In this document: in pieces, positions 26,772 to 36,318 of the stretch
Numbering within the stretch: position 1 is the first letter of the stretch
Layout of the letters: the number at the start of each line of letters is the position of its first letter
Assembly: GCF_002265625.1 (NCBI RefSeq)
Contig: NZ_NOVE01000015.1
Location: 1-64,000, forward strand
Length of the DNA stretch: 64,000 bases
Source: Prevotella sp. 885
GTDB taxonomy: Bacteria; Bacteroidota; Bacteroidia; Bacteroidales; Bacteroidaceae
Reading direction: 5' to 3'
Made by a program: the position numbers and the translations under genes
Notes under the pieces: model-generated
Seen by the model: the letters and a program-made list of their open reading frames with translations, nothing else
Database searches by the model: none
What the model was told of the DNA's origin: nothing

Positions 26772-26835
26772 AGGCAGGGCTTATACAAAAACCTCATACC
26801 TTGTGTTTCGAAAGGTTTTTGTATAAGCCCTGCCT
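26772..26835. repeat. Perfect 23-bp inverted repeat
   Basis: Arms 26772-26794 and 26813-26835 (AGGCAGGGCTTATACAAAAA... and its complement) pair exactly around an 18-nt loop. No T tract follows on either strand, so it is not a standard terminator, although it separates two convergent genes and may act as one. A string of CTCAACT words follows to 26872. Confidence 0.8.
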
Positions 26836-26874
26836 AATAACTCTCAACTCCCAACCCTCAACTCTCAACTAAAA

Positions 26875-28299
26875 CTACGCCTTAAGCGTAAACTCGAAGC
26901 AGAGTCCGCCACCGTCGTTGTTATGGACGCTGATGGTTCCGCCGTGGAGTATGACGGCGTTCTTTACGATGGCGAGGCCCAGTCCGGTGCCACCCATCTT
27001 GCGCGAGCGACCCTTGTCCACCCGATAGAAGCGCTCGAAGAGGCGCTGCAGGTGTTCGGGAGCCACCCCCACTCCATTGTCGGAGAAGCAGAAATGCCAC
27101 TTGCCGTTGTCCTCTATGTTGGTCTGGACGAACTGTGCCGTGAGCGTTATGGTGGTACCTATACCGGCGTATGCTATGGCGTTGTCCGTGAGATTGCGGA
27201 AGATGCTGTAGACAAGGCTGCCGTTGCCGCAGATGACGAGGTCGGCAGGCAGACGGTTTACGAAGGTCATGTGCTTCTCCTGCAGCTGGAGCGCTGTCTC
27301 CTTCTGGATGTTCGCCACCATATTAGCGATGTCCACATGCTCCTGTGTGGTTATCTCGGGAGCGTCGTCCATGCGGTTGAGCGTGGATATGTCCTGCAGG
27401 AGCGACGTCAGACGCTGGCTCTGTGCATAGCTGCGCTCGAGAAACTGCTGACGCATCGTGTCGTTGATGTTAGGATTCTCCAGAATGGTCTCGAGGTATC
27501 CCTGAATGCTCGCCACCGGCGTCTTCAGCTCATGCGCGATGTTCTGCGTGAGCTGACGCTTGAGGATGTCCTGTTCGCGGCGTGTGGTCTGCAGTCGCTT
27601 GTAAATCTTGATGATGCGCTCCGCTATCTCGCCCAGCTCGTCACTCGGAAAGACAGCTAGGTCTTCCACGTCGAGCGACTCGTTATGGTCAGCACGCGTG
27701 GCAAAGGTGCGCAGCTTCATGATGTTGTGTCCGAGGCGGTGCGTAAAGCGATAGAGGATGACGGTGAGCAGCAGAATGGCGCAGAGAGCGAACCATATAT
27801 AATGCTGGTCAGCCTGAAGCGACTTCGTAAGGTCGTTGTTGTAAGGCAGGGCGGAGCGGATGAGGAAGGAGTCGCGCGGAAAGTAAGTGGCAGAATAGAA
27901 GTAGTCGCCGCTCAATGTCTCGCTGTTACGGTCGACAGTTGATCCGGTTCCGTCCTTCAATGCGCTGGCAATCTCTGGTCTTGTGATGTGGTTAGACAAG
28001 TGGGAATAGTCCTTCAAGCGGCTGTCGTACGTCACCTTTCCGTCCGTGCGTATGATGGTAACGCGCAGATTTGGGAAGTTGTGCGAGTCCACATAATGGT
28101 CGAGCTGCGCTTCGGTCCTGAGATTCAAGAGACGCACCGATTCCTCCATGTGCTTGTTATAGTCCTGCAGCTTCAGGTTGAGCGTGTCAATCTTATACTG
28201 CTTTTCGCGTTCCTGCTGGAATACAATGAACGAAACGGCGAAAATCAGGAAAACGGAAAGCACGCTCAGATAGAGCTTGGTTCCTACAGAATTTTTCAT
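26875..28299 (-). CDS. Sensor histidine kinase (PhoR-like)
   Basis: The 474-aa membrane kinase has helices at about 8-28 and 167-187 enclosing a periplasmic sensor region, a HAMP-like linker, a dimerisation domain with phospho-acceptor His256 (NIAHELKTPVASIQGYLE), and an HATPase domain with the N box (FRNLTDNAIAYA), G1 (FSDNGVGV), F box (LFERFYRVDKGRS) and G2 (GGTGLGLAIV). It lies 5 bp downstream of its response regulator. The sensed signal is unknown. It diverges from an RND efflux operon, which it may control. Confidence 0.9.
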   Translation of the reverse strand: MKNSVGTKLYLSVLSVFLIFAVSFIVFQQEREKQYKIDTLNLKLQDYNKHMEESVRLLNLRTEAQLDHYVDSHNFPNLRVTIIRTDGKVTYDSRLKDYSHLSNHITRPEIASALKDGTGSTVDRNSETLSGDYFYSATYFPRDSFLIRSALPYNNDLTKSLQADQHYIWFALCAILLLTVILYRFTHRLGHNIMKLRTFATRADHNESLDVEDLAVFPSDELGEIAERIIKIYKRLQTTRREQDILKRQLTQNIAHELKTPVASIQGYLETILENPNINDTMRQQFLERSYAQSQRLTSLLQDISTLNRMDDAPEITTQEHVDIANMVANIQKETALQLQEKHMTFVNRLPADLVICGNGSLVYSIFRNLTDNAIAYAGIGTTITLTAQFVQTNIEDNGKWHFCFSDNGVGVAPEHLQRLFERFYRVDKGRSRKMGGTGLGLAIVKNAVILHGGTISVHNNDGGGLCFEFTLKA

Positions 28300-28304
28300 A
28301 GCTT

Positions 28305-28994
28305 TTATTCGTCAAAATAATATCCGAAGCCAAGTCTTGTGACGATACACTTGGCGAAACGTCCAACCTTCTTGCGCAATCGCGTTATGTTTACATCCAC
28401 AGTACGGTCGAGCACGAGCACGTCCTTGGGCCATATACGCTCTATGAGCTCCTGGCGTGAGAACACACGACCGCGCTCGTCGAGGAGCAGATGGAGCAGC
28501 TCGAACTCCGTCTTCGTGAACGCCACTTCCTCTCCGTCGATGCTAACCGTCTTCTTGTCAAGGTTCATGACGATGCCCTGATATGACAATATCTGCGGTT
28601 CGGCGGAGTCGTCCACAGCGGCAGTACGGCGGAGCACAGCCCTCACCCTGACCATCACCTCACGGATGGAGAAGGGCTTCGAGATATAGTCGTCCGCTCC
28701 GAGATTAAATCCTGTTACGGTGTCGTTCTCCGTGTCGCGTGCCGTGAGGAAGATGATGGGCACACCTGCAGTCTGAGGATTGTCCTTCAGCTTCTTAGCC
28801 ATCGCAAATCCCGACATTCCGCCCATCATCACATCGAGGAGAATAAGGTCAAATGAGGTGATGTCCGTCTCAAGAGCCTCTTCAGCGGATGTTGCCGTGG
28901 TGACCTCATAACCTTCGGTCTCAAGATTGAACTTAAGGATTTCGAGCAAGTCCTGTTCGTCATCCACAACAAGGATTTTCTGGTTCTGTTTCAT
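28305..28994 (-). CDS. OmpR/PhoB-family response regulator
   Basis: The 229-aa product has a receiver domain with acidic residues DDEQD, phospho-acceptor Asp54 (LILLDVMMGG), Thr in FLTARD and Lys in YISKPF, followed by a C-terminal winged helix (about 130-229: LTKTEFELLHLLLDERGRVF-like, RTVDVNITRLRKKVG). The partner kinase follows directly. A -7 box lies 45 bp upstream. It transcribes away from the efflux genes beginning at 29367. Confidence 0.9.
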   Translation of the reverse strand: MKQNQKILVVDDEQDLLEILKFNLETEGYEVTTATSAEEALETDITSFDLILLDVMMGGMSGFAMAKKLKDNPQTAGVPIIFLTARDTENDTVTGFNLGADDYISKPFSIREVMVRVRAVLRRTAAVDDSAEPQILSYQGIVMNLDKKTVSIDGEEVAFTKTEFELLHLLLDERGRVFSRQELIERIWPKDVLVLDRTVDVNITRLRKKVGRFAKCIVTRLGFGYYFDE

Positions 28995-29038
28995 CTTTAT
29001 ATATATGTATGTTTCGTTTCACCATTGTTTTACGTTTG

Positions 29039-29046
29039 CAAAGATA
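29039..29046 (-). promoter_or_regulatory. -7 box of the two-component operon
   Basis: TATCTTTG on the minus strand matches TAnnTTTG, 45 bp before the regulator start. A -33 element is not obvious. In 29100-29220 GTCAAT occurs twice 14 bp apart (29124, 29138); otherwise I see nothing distinct. Confidence 0.45.
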
Positions 29047-29232
29047 GCGCAAATACTATTCACATGTATTTCCAAGGCGTTACATTTTCGTTACACGGAT
29101 AATTTTTTACATTATTGACCGATGTCAATCATAAATAGTCAATAAGTAAACGACAATGGACCATAACTCCCAACGAGGAATAAAAGTTGTTAAATGTTAG
29201 GGAAAATATTATCATAATAGTATTAATCTAAG

Positions 29233-29240
29233 TAACTTTG
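29233..29240 (+). promoter_or_regulatory. -7 box of the RND efflux operon
   Basis: TAACTTTG fits TAnnTTTG. No clear -33 TTTG is present at 19-21 bp upstream, which would suit an activator-dependent promoter. The leader to 29367 is long and AT-rich. Confidence 0.5.
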
Positions 29241-29366
29241 CAGCCGAAAACTTAAATGGCGATTTTAGTTTTCCAAATGAATCATTGAGTTCTACATTCA
29301 TAGAATATATACATATATATATAACAACAGACAAAATTAATAAAGAATAAAGAATAAAAAATAGGT

Positions 29367-30569
29367 ATGAAGAAAACAAAGATTTTATTGGTTGCAGCCT
29401 TTGCTGCAGTACTCGCCTCTTGTGGAGGCGGAAAGAGTGGCGGAAAGCCTAACTTCGGCGACAACGAGTACGCCGTACGTACGGTTCAGGGCCAGGACGC
29501 TGCTCTCCAGACCACTTATCCCGCTACCATCAAGGGTGTGCAGGACGTTGAGATTCGTCCGAAAGTTTCAGGTTTCATCACAAAGCTTTGCGTTAAGGAA
29601 GGTCAGCAGGTAAAGGCTGGTCAGCTCCTCTTCGTCATCGACAACGTCACTTACGCTGCCGCCGTGCGTCAGGCGAGGGCATCGGTGAACGCTGCAAAGG
29701 CTCAGCTCAACACTGCACGTCTTACATACAAAAACTCTGAGAAGCTCTTCAAGAACAATGTTATCGGTTCGTACGAGCTGCAGTCATCAAAGAATGCCAT
29801 GGAAAGCGCTGCCGCACAGCTGGCACAGGCTGAGGCCGCTTACATTTCTGCCAAGCAGAACCTTAACTTCTGCTTCGTGACAAGCCCTGCCAACGGCGTC
29901 ATCGGCGATCTGCCTTATCGTGTAGGTGCTCTCGTCAGCGCGTCTTCACAGCAGGCTCTCACCACCGTTTCAAACAACTCTACCATGCAGGTGTACTTCT
30001 CAATGACTGAGAAGGACCTCCTCGACATGAGCAAGACAGCAGGTGGCGTACACGCTGCCATCGCCAGCTATCCGGCAGTGAAGCTGCAGCTGGCTGACGG
30101 CACCATCTACGAGCACCCGGGTAAGGTGGCTACTGTAAGCGGCGTTATCGACCCGACCACCGGTACAGTGTCAATGCGTGCCGACTTCCCCAACCCTGAC
30201 CGCGTGCTCAAGACCGGTGCTTCAGGCTCTATCGTCGTGCCTCACACAGCTTCAAACGCTGTTATCGTACCGCAGGACGCTGTAGTGGAGGTTCAGGACA
30301 AGCACTTCGTTTACGTCGTAGGCAAGGACAACAAGGTGAAGTATACTCCTGTTACCCTCAACACCCAGAACGACGGCAAGAACTATATCATCACTTCTGG
30401 TCTGAAGGTGGGCGACCGCTTCGTTGTAAACGGCGTGACATCTCTGCAGGACGGCATGGAAATCAAGCCCGTCACAGAGGCTCAGTATGCTGAGAAGCTG
30501 AAGAAGACAGAGCAGCTGGGTGAAGCTCAGGGCGACATCAAGAAGCTGAAGAAGGCATTCGGTAAGTAA
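29367..30569 (+). CDS. RND efflux periplasmic adaptor (MFP) lipoprotein
   Basis: The 400-aa adaptor links the inner-membrane pump and outer-membrane channel of a tripartite efflux system. It has a lipoprotein signal with lipobox LASC (Cys19), a lipoyl half-motif (VEIRPKVSGFITKLCVKEGQ), an alpha-hairpin (AARAQ-type repeats, about 105-165), the second lipoyl half (FVTSPANGVIGDLPYRVGAL) and beta-barrel and membrane-proximal domains. It is the first gene of the set adaptor, pump, channel, with 48 and 27 bp between them. Confidence 0.95.
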   Translation: MKKTKILLVAAFAAVLASCGGGKSGGKPNFGDNEYAVRTVQGQDAALQTTYPATIKGVQDVEIRPKVSGFITKLCVKEGQQVKAGQLLFVIDNVTYAAAVRQARASVNAAKAQLNTARLTYKNSEKLFKNNVIGSYELQSSKNAMESAAAQLAQAEAAYISAKQNLNFCFVTSPANGVIGDLPYRVGALVSASSQQALTTVSNNSTMQVYFSMTEKDLLDMSKTAGGVHAAIASYPAVKLQLADGTIYEHPGKVATVSGVIDPTTGTVSMRADFPNPDRVLKTGASGSIVVPHTASNAVIVPQDAVVEVQDKHFVYVVGKDNKVKYTPVTLNTQNDGKNYIITSGLKVGDRFVVNGVTSLQDGMEIKPVTEAQYAEKLKKTEQLGEAQGDIKKLKKAFGK

Positions 30570-30617
30570 AAGAATGCAGTAGTTACGAATTGATAAGTAG
30601 TAATAAAACGAAAACAG

Positions 30618-33600
30618 ATGAAATTAGATAGATTTATCACACGCCCGGTGCTCTCCACGGTGATCTCCATCCTCGTGGTCATATTGGGTGTACTCGGTCT
30701 GGTGTCGCTGCCTATCGAGCAGTATCCGAACATGGCACCTCCTACCGTTATGGTGCGTGCCGCCTACTCTGGTGCCAACTCACAGACCGTGCTCAACTCG
30801 GTGCTTGCACCGTTGGAGGAGCAGATCAACGGTGTTGAGGGCATGACCTACATGACCTCATCAGCCACCAACGACGGTTCGGCTTCCATCACCGTCTTCT
30901 TCAAGCAGGGTATGGATCCTGACATGTGTCAGGTGAACGTTCAGAACCGTGTGTCGCAGGCTTCTGCCTTGCTGCCGGCTGAGGTAACAAAGGCTGGTGT
31001 GACAGTGATGAAGCGTCAGTCGTCAACGGTTATCCTCTTCGGTCTTACAGCCGACGACGACCGCTACGACGACAAGTTCCTCACCAACTACGCAAACATC
31101 AACGTCGTTCCTGCCATCAAGCGTGTGAACGGTGTGGGTGAGTGTCAGTGCTTCTCGCAGAAGGACTACACCATGCGTCTCTGGATTGACCCCGTGAAGA
31201 TGAAGAGCTACGGCTTGATTCCTTCTGACCTCACTGGCGTTCTTGCACAGCAGAACATCGAGGCAGCCCCTGGTTCTGTGGGCGAACAGTCGGACAACCA
31301 GTATCAGTATACATTCCGCTATAGAGGTCGTCTGCAGACTCCTGAGGAGTTCGGCGACATGATTATCAAGTCAACGCAGGACGGTCAGACCATCCGCGTA
31401 AAGGACGTGGCACGCGTAGAGATGGGTGCCCTCTCGTATACAGTAGAGTCAAAGAACAACGGCAAACCTTCTGTTACCATGATGGTAACACAGACTGCCG
31501 GCTCTAACGCAACTGAGATTGCCACCAACGTCAAGAAGCTCCTCAAGGAGCAGGAGGCAACAATGCCGCCGGGAATCCACTTCGACATCATGCAGGACGT
31601 AACGGAGTTCCTCTTCGCTTCTATCGAGGACCTTATCAAGACTCTCTGCGAGGCGTTCATCCTCGTGTTCATCGTGGTTTACATCTTCCTTCAGGACTGG
31701 CGCTCAACACTTATCCCGTTGATTGCCGTGCCTGTATCGTTGGTAGGTACGTTCTTCTTCCTCTATGCGTTCGGCTTCTCGCTCAACTTGCTGACACTCG
31801 CCGCCCTCGTGCTTGCCATCGCCATCGTGGTGGACGATGCCATTGTGGTGGTGGAGGCCGTGCACGCCAAGCTCGACCTCGGATATAAGTCGGCAAAGCT
31901 GGCTTCCATCGACGCCATGAACGAGATTTCGGGCGCCATCATCTCCATCACCCTCGTTATGGCATCGGTGTTCATCCCCGTGTCGTTCATGGGTGGTACG
32001 TCAGGTGCCTTCTATCGTGAGTTCGGTATCACCATGGCCATTTCAATTATCATCTCGGCTCTTAACGCCTTGACACTTTCTCCGGCTCTCTGCGCCATCT
32101 TGCTGAAGCCGAAGGACAAGGAGGGCAAGGAGCGCAAGATGACCATGATTGACCGCTTCCACGCATCGTTCAACGCCGCTTATGGCAAGGTTCAGGAGAA
32201 GTATACCAAGGGTGTGCGTCGCATCGTGGAGCGCCCCGTCATCGCCATCGTTACAGTAATCATCGCCATCGTTGGTATGGGCGTGCTTATGAGCACCACA
32301 AAGACCGGTCTTGTGCCTGACGAGGATACGGGTACCGTATTCTGTACAGTATCTACACCTCCGGGAACTTCTATGAAGAAGACCAATGAGGTGATGGACG
32401 AGGTGGACCGCATGCTTGCCACCAACCCCGCCATCGCCAGCCGTATGCGTATCACCGGATATAACTTCATCGCAGGTCAGGGCTCTAACCAGGGTACGTT
32501 CATCATCAAGCTCAAGAGCTTCGAGGATCGTCAGAAAGAGGAAGGCCCGCTGAAGTATATCGGCGTGCACAACCTCGGTTCTACAATGGTGCTCGGTATG
32601 ATATACAAGCAGACCGCAGCCATCAAGGGTGCGCAGATTCTTGCCTTCCAGCCGCCTATGGTGCAGGGCTTCTCTGCCACCAACGGTATGACATTCTCAA
32701 TGCAGGACCGCACCGGTGGCGACGTCAACAAGTTCTTTGATATAACACAGAACTTCATCGCAGAGCTTAACAAGCGTCCGGAGATTTCGAACGCCATGAC
32801 CTCATACAACACCAAGTATCCGCAGTATAAGATTGATGTGGACGTATCGAAGTGTAAGCAGAGCGGCATCGACCCCTCTACTGTCCTCACCACCATGCAG
32901 GGCTATTACGGAGGTATGTATGCTTCTAACTTCAACGCATACGGTAAGCTCTATCGTGTATACATCCAGTCAGCACCTGAGAATCGTGCCGACCTGAAGA
33001 GTCTGGACAACATCTACGTCCGCACAAGCGCAGGCGAGATGGCTCCTATCAACGAGTACGTAAACCTGAGCCGCGTATACGGTCCGCAGGAGATCGACCG
33101 TTTCAACCTCTTCACATCCATCAACGTGAACGCTTCGGCTGCTGAGGGCTACTCAACGGGTGATGCCATCAAGGCCATGGACGAGGTGGCAAAGACATCT
33201 CTGCCCGCAGGATACACATACGAGTTCTCTGGTCTGACACGTACCGAGCAGGAGTCGAGCAACTCTACAGCCATCGTCTTCGTGCTCTGTCTGACCTTCG
33301 TTTACCTGATTCTGTCGGCACAGTACGAGTCGTACATCCTGCCGCTGTCAGTAATCCTCTCCATTCCGTTCGGTCTTGCAGGTGCGTTTATCTTTACCAA
33401 CATGTTCGGTAAGAACAACGACATCTACATGCAGATTGCGCTCATCATGCTTATGGGTCTTCTTGCCAAGAACGCCATCCTTATCGTACAGTTCGCCCTC
33501 GAACGTCGTCAGACAGGTATGGCCATTTCATGGTCGGCAGTTCTCGGTGCGTCAGCTCGTCTGCGTCCTATCCTTATGACCTCACTGGCTATGATTATCG

Positions 33601-33869
33601 GTCTTCTCCCATTGCTCATGCCTTGGGGCGTAGGCTACAACGGTAACATGACTCTTGGTGCAGCAGCCGTAGGCGGTATGCTCATCGGTATGCTCTGCCA
33701 GATTATGATTGTGCCTGCCCTGTTCTATATCTTCCAGACTCTGCAGGAGAAGATCAAGCCTATCGAGTTCGAGAACGACCATGCCGACGTGGACAGCGAG
33801 GTACGCCAGTACACTAACCCGTATGTGGCTGGAGCACTGAACGAGCAGATTGACAAGAATACGAAGTAA
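30618..33869 (+). CDS. RND efflux pump, HAE1/AcrB-type
   Basis: The 1083-aa inner-membrane pump is a proton-driven trimeric exporter of hydrophobic and amphiphilic drugs. It starts with FITRPVLSTVISILVVILGVLG (helix 1), has a periplasmic porter region, and in helix 4 the proton-relay pair Asp406-Asp407 (IAIVVDDAIVVVEAV). A second periplasmic loop and the GLLAKNAILIVQFA segment with the relay Lys of helix 10 follow. Length is slightly above AcrB (1049 aa). Substrates cannot be read from the sequence. Confidence 0.95.
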   Translation: MKLDRFITRPVLSTVISILVVILGVLGLVSLPIEQYPNMAPPTVMVRAAYSGANSQTVLNSVLAPLEEQINGVEGMTYMTSSATNDGSASITVFFKQGMDPDMCQVNVQNRVSQASALLPAEVTKAGVTVMKRQSSTVILFGLTADDDRYDDKFLTNYANINVVPAIKRVNGVGECQCFSQKDYTMRLWIDPVKMKSYGLIPSDLTGVLAQQNIEAAPGSVGEQSDNQYQYTFRYRGRLQTPEEFGDMIIKSTQDGQTIRVKDVARVEMGALSYTVESKNNGKPSVTMMVTQTAGSNATEIATNVKKLLKEQEATMPPGIHFDIMQDVTEFLFASIEDLIKTLCEAFILVFIVVYIFLQDWRSTLIPLIAVPVSLVGTFFFLYAFGFSLNLLTLAALVLAIAIVVDDAIVVVEAVHAKLDLGYKSAKLASIDAMNEISGAIISITLVMASVFIPVSFMGGTSGAFYREFGITMAISIIISALNALTLSPALCAILLKPKDKEGKERKMTMIDRFHASFNAAYGKVQEKYTKGVRRIVERPVIAIVTVIIAIVGMGVLMSTTKTGLVPDEDTGTVFCTVSTPPGTSMKKTNEVMDEVDRMLATNPAIASRMRITGYNFIAGQGSNQGTFIIKLKSFEDRQKEEGPLKYIGVHNLGSTMVLGMIYKQTAAIKGAQILAFQPPMVQGFSATNGMTFSMQDRTGGDVNKFFDITQNFIAELNKRPEISNAMTSYNTKYPQYKIDVDVSKCKQSGIDPSTVLTTMQGYYGGMYASNFNAYGKLYRVYIQSAPENRADLKSLDNIYVRTSAGEMAPINEYVNLSRVYGPQEIDRFNLFTSINVNASAAEGYSTGDAIKAMDEVAKTSLPAGYTYEFSGLTRTEQESSNSTAIVFVLCLTFVYLILSAQYESYILPLSVILSIPFGLAGAFIFTNMFGKNNDIYMQIALIMLMGLLAKNAILIVQFALERRQTGMAISWSAVLGASARLRPILMTSLAMIIGLLPLLMPWGVGYNGNMTLGAAAVGGMLIGMLCQIMIVPALFYIFQTLQEKIKPIEFENDHADVDSEVRQYTNPYVAGALNEQIDKNTK

Positions 33870-33896
33870 GCTCTTAAGAAATTAAAAGACGAAACA

Positions 33897-35282
33897 ATGA
33901 AATTGAACAAGATAATACTTTTCGCATCGGCATCGCTTCTGATGACCAGCTGCGGAATATACAACAAGTACGAGCGTCCTGAGGTGGACACCAAAGGACT
34001 CGTACGCGACGTTGTGAGCAACACTGACACGCTCGCCGTCACCGACACCGCAAGCTTCGGCAATCTGCCTTGGCGCCAGGTGTTCACCGACCCGCAGCTG
34101 CAGTCGCTTATCGAGAAGGGCATCGCCAACAACACCAACATGCTGAATGCCGCACTCAACGTCAAGATGGTGGAGGACCAGCTCATGGTGGCTAAGCTGG
34201 CATTCGTGCCCGGCTTCACCTTCACACCGCAGGGAACCATCGCTTCATGGGACGGCAACAAGGCCACAAAGACCTATCAGCTGCCAATCACAGCATCGTG
34301 GAGCATCGACCTCTTCGGCAATCTGCTCAACGTAAAGCGTTCGGCTCAGATGTCTCTGCTCGCCACGAAGGACTATCAGCTGGTGGTGCAGACCAAGATC
34401 ATATCCAACATCGCCAACATGTATTACACTCTGCTCATGCTCGACAAGCAGCTGCAGGTGGTAACGGACATGACAAAGCTGACTGAAGAGACATGGAACA
34501 TCATGAAGATTCAGAAGGAACTGGGACGTGTTAAGGAGACCAGCGTGCAGAGTGCAGAGGCTAATATGTACTCCGTGAAGGCTCAGGCAGCCGACCTCAA
34601 GCGTCAGATTCGCGAGACAGAGAATTCGCTCTCGCTGCTTCTCGGTCAGCAGGCACAGACCATCCAGCGCGGAACCTTCGAGGGACAGTCGCTCCCCGCT
34701 GAGTTCTCAACGGGCGTAGGCATCCAGCTTCTCGCCAACCGTCCCGACGTTCACTACGCTGAAATGTCGCTCGCACAGTGCTTCTACGACGTAAACACAG
34801 CACGCTCACGTTTCTATCCGAGCATCACAATCTCAGGAACGGGCGCCTTCACCAACTCCGGTGGCATGGGCATCACCAACCCTGGCAAGTGGCTTCTCTC
34901 TGCTGTTGGCTCACTCGTGCAGCCAATCTTCGCTCACGGACAGCTCGTTGCTGGTCTGAAGGTGGCTAAGGCAAAGCAGGAGCAGGCTTTCAATACATGG
35001 CAGAACGCCGTGCTTTCAGCAGGATCTGAGGTAAGCAACGCCCTCGTGCTCTACAACTCTTCCAAGGAGAAGAGCGAGCTGGAGGCAAAGCAGGTGGAGA
35101 GTCTGAAGAAGAACGTCGAGTACAACAAGATGTTGTTCAACGACGGCTCAGCCACATACCTCGAGATTATCACCGCTCAGCAGAGTCTCCTCAACGCAGA
35201 ACTCTCTAAGGTGGCAGACGACTTCTACAAGATGCAAGCCGTCGTAAACCTCTACTATGCTTTGGGAGGAGGAAGATTTTAG
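33897..35282 (+). CDS. Outer-membrane efflux channel, TolC/OprM type
   Basis: The 461-aa lipoprotein (lipobox MTSC, Cys18) forms the trimeric outer-membrane exit duct. Two repeated OEP halves are visible, each with long helices; characteristic segments include ASWSIDLFGNLLNVKRSAQM, LLANRPDVHYAEMSLAQCFY (the RPDV..AE motif), ARSRFYPSITISG and the closing LYYALGGGRF. It completes the efflux operon. A 44-bp gap leads to the LpxA-like gene, which may share the transcript. Confidence 0.95.
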   Translation: MKLNKIILFASASLLMTSCGIYNKYERPEVDTKGLVRDVVSNTDTLAVTDTASFGNLPWRQVFTDPQLQSLIEKGIANNTNMLNAALNVKMVEDQLMVAKLAFVPGFTFTPQGTIASWDGNKATKTYQLPITASWSIDLFGNLLNVKRSAQMSLLATKDYQLVVQTKIISNIANMYYTLLMLDKQLQVVTDMTKLTEETWNIMKIQKELGRVKETSVQSAEANMYSVKAQAADLKRQIRETENSLSLLLGQQAQTIQRGTFEGQSLPAEFSTGVGIQLLANRPDVHYAEMSLAQCFYDVNTARSRFYPSITISGTGAFTNSGGMGITNPGKWLLSAVGSLVQPIFAHGQLVAGLKVAKAKQEQAFNTWQNAVLSAGSEVSNALVLYNSSKEKSELEAKQVESLKKNVEYNKMLFNDGSATYLEIITAQQSLLNAELSKVADDFYKMQAVVNLYYALGGGRF

Positions 35283-35326
35283 GAATTAGGAGTTTTTATA
35301 ACTCGTAACTTGTAAATAGATTAATT

Positions 35327-36100
35327 ATGATTAGTGATAAAGCATACATAGCCCCGGGCGCAAAGATTGGCAAGAATGTCACAATCTACCCGTTCGCATA
35401 CATAGAGGACGACGTGGTTATCGGCGATGACTGCATCATCTTCCCCTACGTGAGCATCATGAAGGGCACCGTTATGGGTCGTGGCAACAAGGTGTATCAG
35501 AACACCGTGCTCGGTGCGGAGCCGCAGGACTTCAACTACAAGGGCGACGAGACACGCCTCGTCATCGGCGACGAGAACATATTCCGTGAGAATGTGGTGG
35601 TAAACCGTGCTACATTCAAGGACGGTGAGACACGCATCGGCAACCGCAACTTCTTCATGGAGGGCGTTCATATATCGCATGACACAAAGATTGACGACTA
35701 CGTGACGTTCGGTTACGGTACGAAGGTGGCTGGCGACTGCGAGATTCACAGCGCTGCAATCTTCTCATCTGGTGTCATCATCAACTCAAACGTTCGCATC
35801 GGCGGCGCTTCAATGGTGACCAGCGGTGTACGTATCTCGAAGGACGTGCCCCCGTTTATCGTCGCAACCGACAACCCGGTACGCTACGCTGGCGTTAACG
35901 AGACTCTCCTCCAGTCGTCAGGAACAACCGAGAAGGTCATCAGCCACATCGCCAACGCATACCGTCTGGTGTTCCACGGACAGACAAGCGTCTTTGATGC
36001 CATCAACCAGATTAAGGAGCAGGTTCCTCCAGGAAAGGAAATCAACAGCATCGTGAAGTTCCTCGAGGCATCCAAGCTCGGCATCATCAGCAAGATCTAA
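35327..36100 (+). CDS. LpxA-like UDP-GlcNAc O-acyltransferase paralogue
   Basis: The 257-aa product is a left-handed beta-helix hexapeptide-repeat acyltransferase with the C-terminal helical domain of LpxA (AYRLVFHGQTSVFDAI...). LpxA moves a hydroxyacyl chain from ACP to UDP-GlcNAc at the start of lipid A synthesis. The catalytic His is present (HISHD, His118, equivalent to E. coli His125), but residues aligned by spacing with E. coli His144 and His160 are Asp137 and Asn153. The gene is also away from lpxC/lpxD. I read it as a divergent second copy; substrate or acyl-chain preference could differ. Confidence 0.8.
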   Translation: MISDKAYIAPGAKIGKNVTIYPFAYIEDDVVIGDDCIIFPYVSIMKGTVMGRGNKVYQNTVLGAEPQDFNYKGDETRLVIGDENIFRENVVVNRATFKDGETRIGNRNFFMEGVHISHDTKIDDYVTFGYGTKVAGDCEIHSAAIFSSGVIINSNVRIGGASMVTSGVRISKDVPPFIVATDNPVRYAGVNETLLQSSGTTEKVISHIANAYRLVFHGQTSVFDAINQIKEQVPPGKEINSIVKFLEASKLGIISKI

Positions 36101-36178
36101 CCAAAGATCTTAAGCAACAGCTATTATAATAAAGCACATTTCATACCTTTTATATATTAGTGTTGTTATTTCAATCGA

Positions 36179-36222
36179 AGCGGCAAGGTAGACGTGAGTC
36201 TATACCTTGCCGCTATATTTTT
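36179..36222 (+). terminator. Terminator after the LpxA-like gene
   Basis: AGCGGCAAGGTA (36179-36190) pairs with TACCTTGCCGCT (36203-36214), followed by ATATTTTT. Confidence 0.8.
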
Positions 36223-36231
36223 ACGCTAAAA

Positions 36232-36262
36232 CTTGTGACTTAAAGCAATTTTCAGTAACTTT
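36232..36262 (+). promoter_or_regulatory. Promoter of the ROK regulator
   Basis: CTTG (36232-36235), 19 bp, then TAACTTTG (36255-36262), with the ATG 56 bp further on. Confidence 0.75.
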
Positions 36263-36318
36263 GCATAAAACAAACTAACCCCGGTAATACCTTTATATAT
36301 AATAGGAGAATAAACCTT

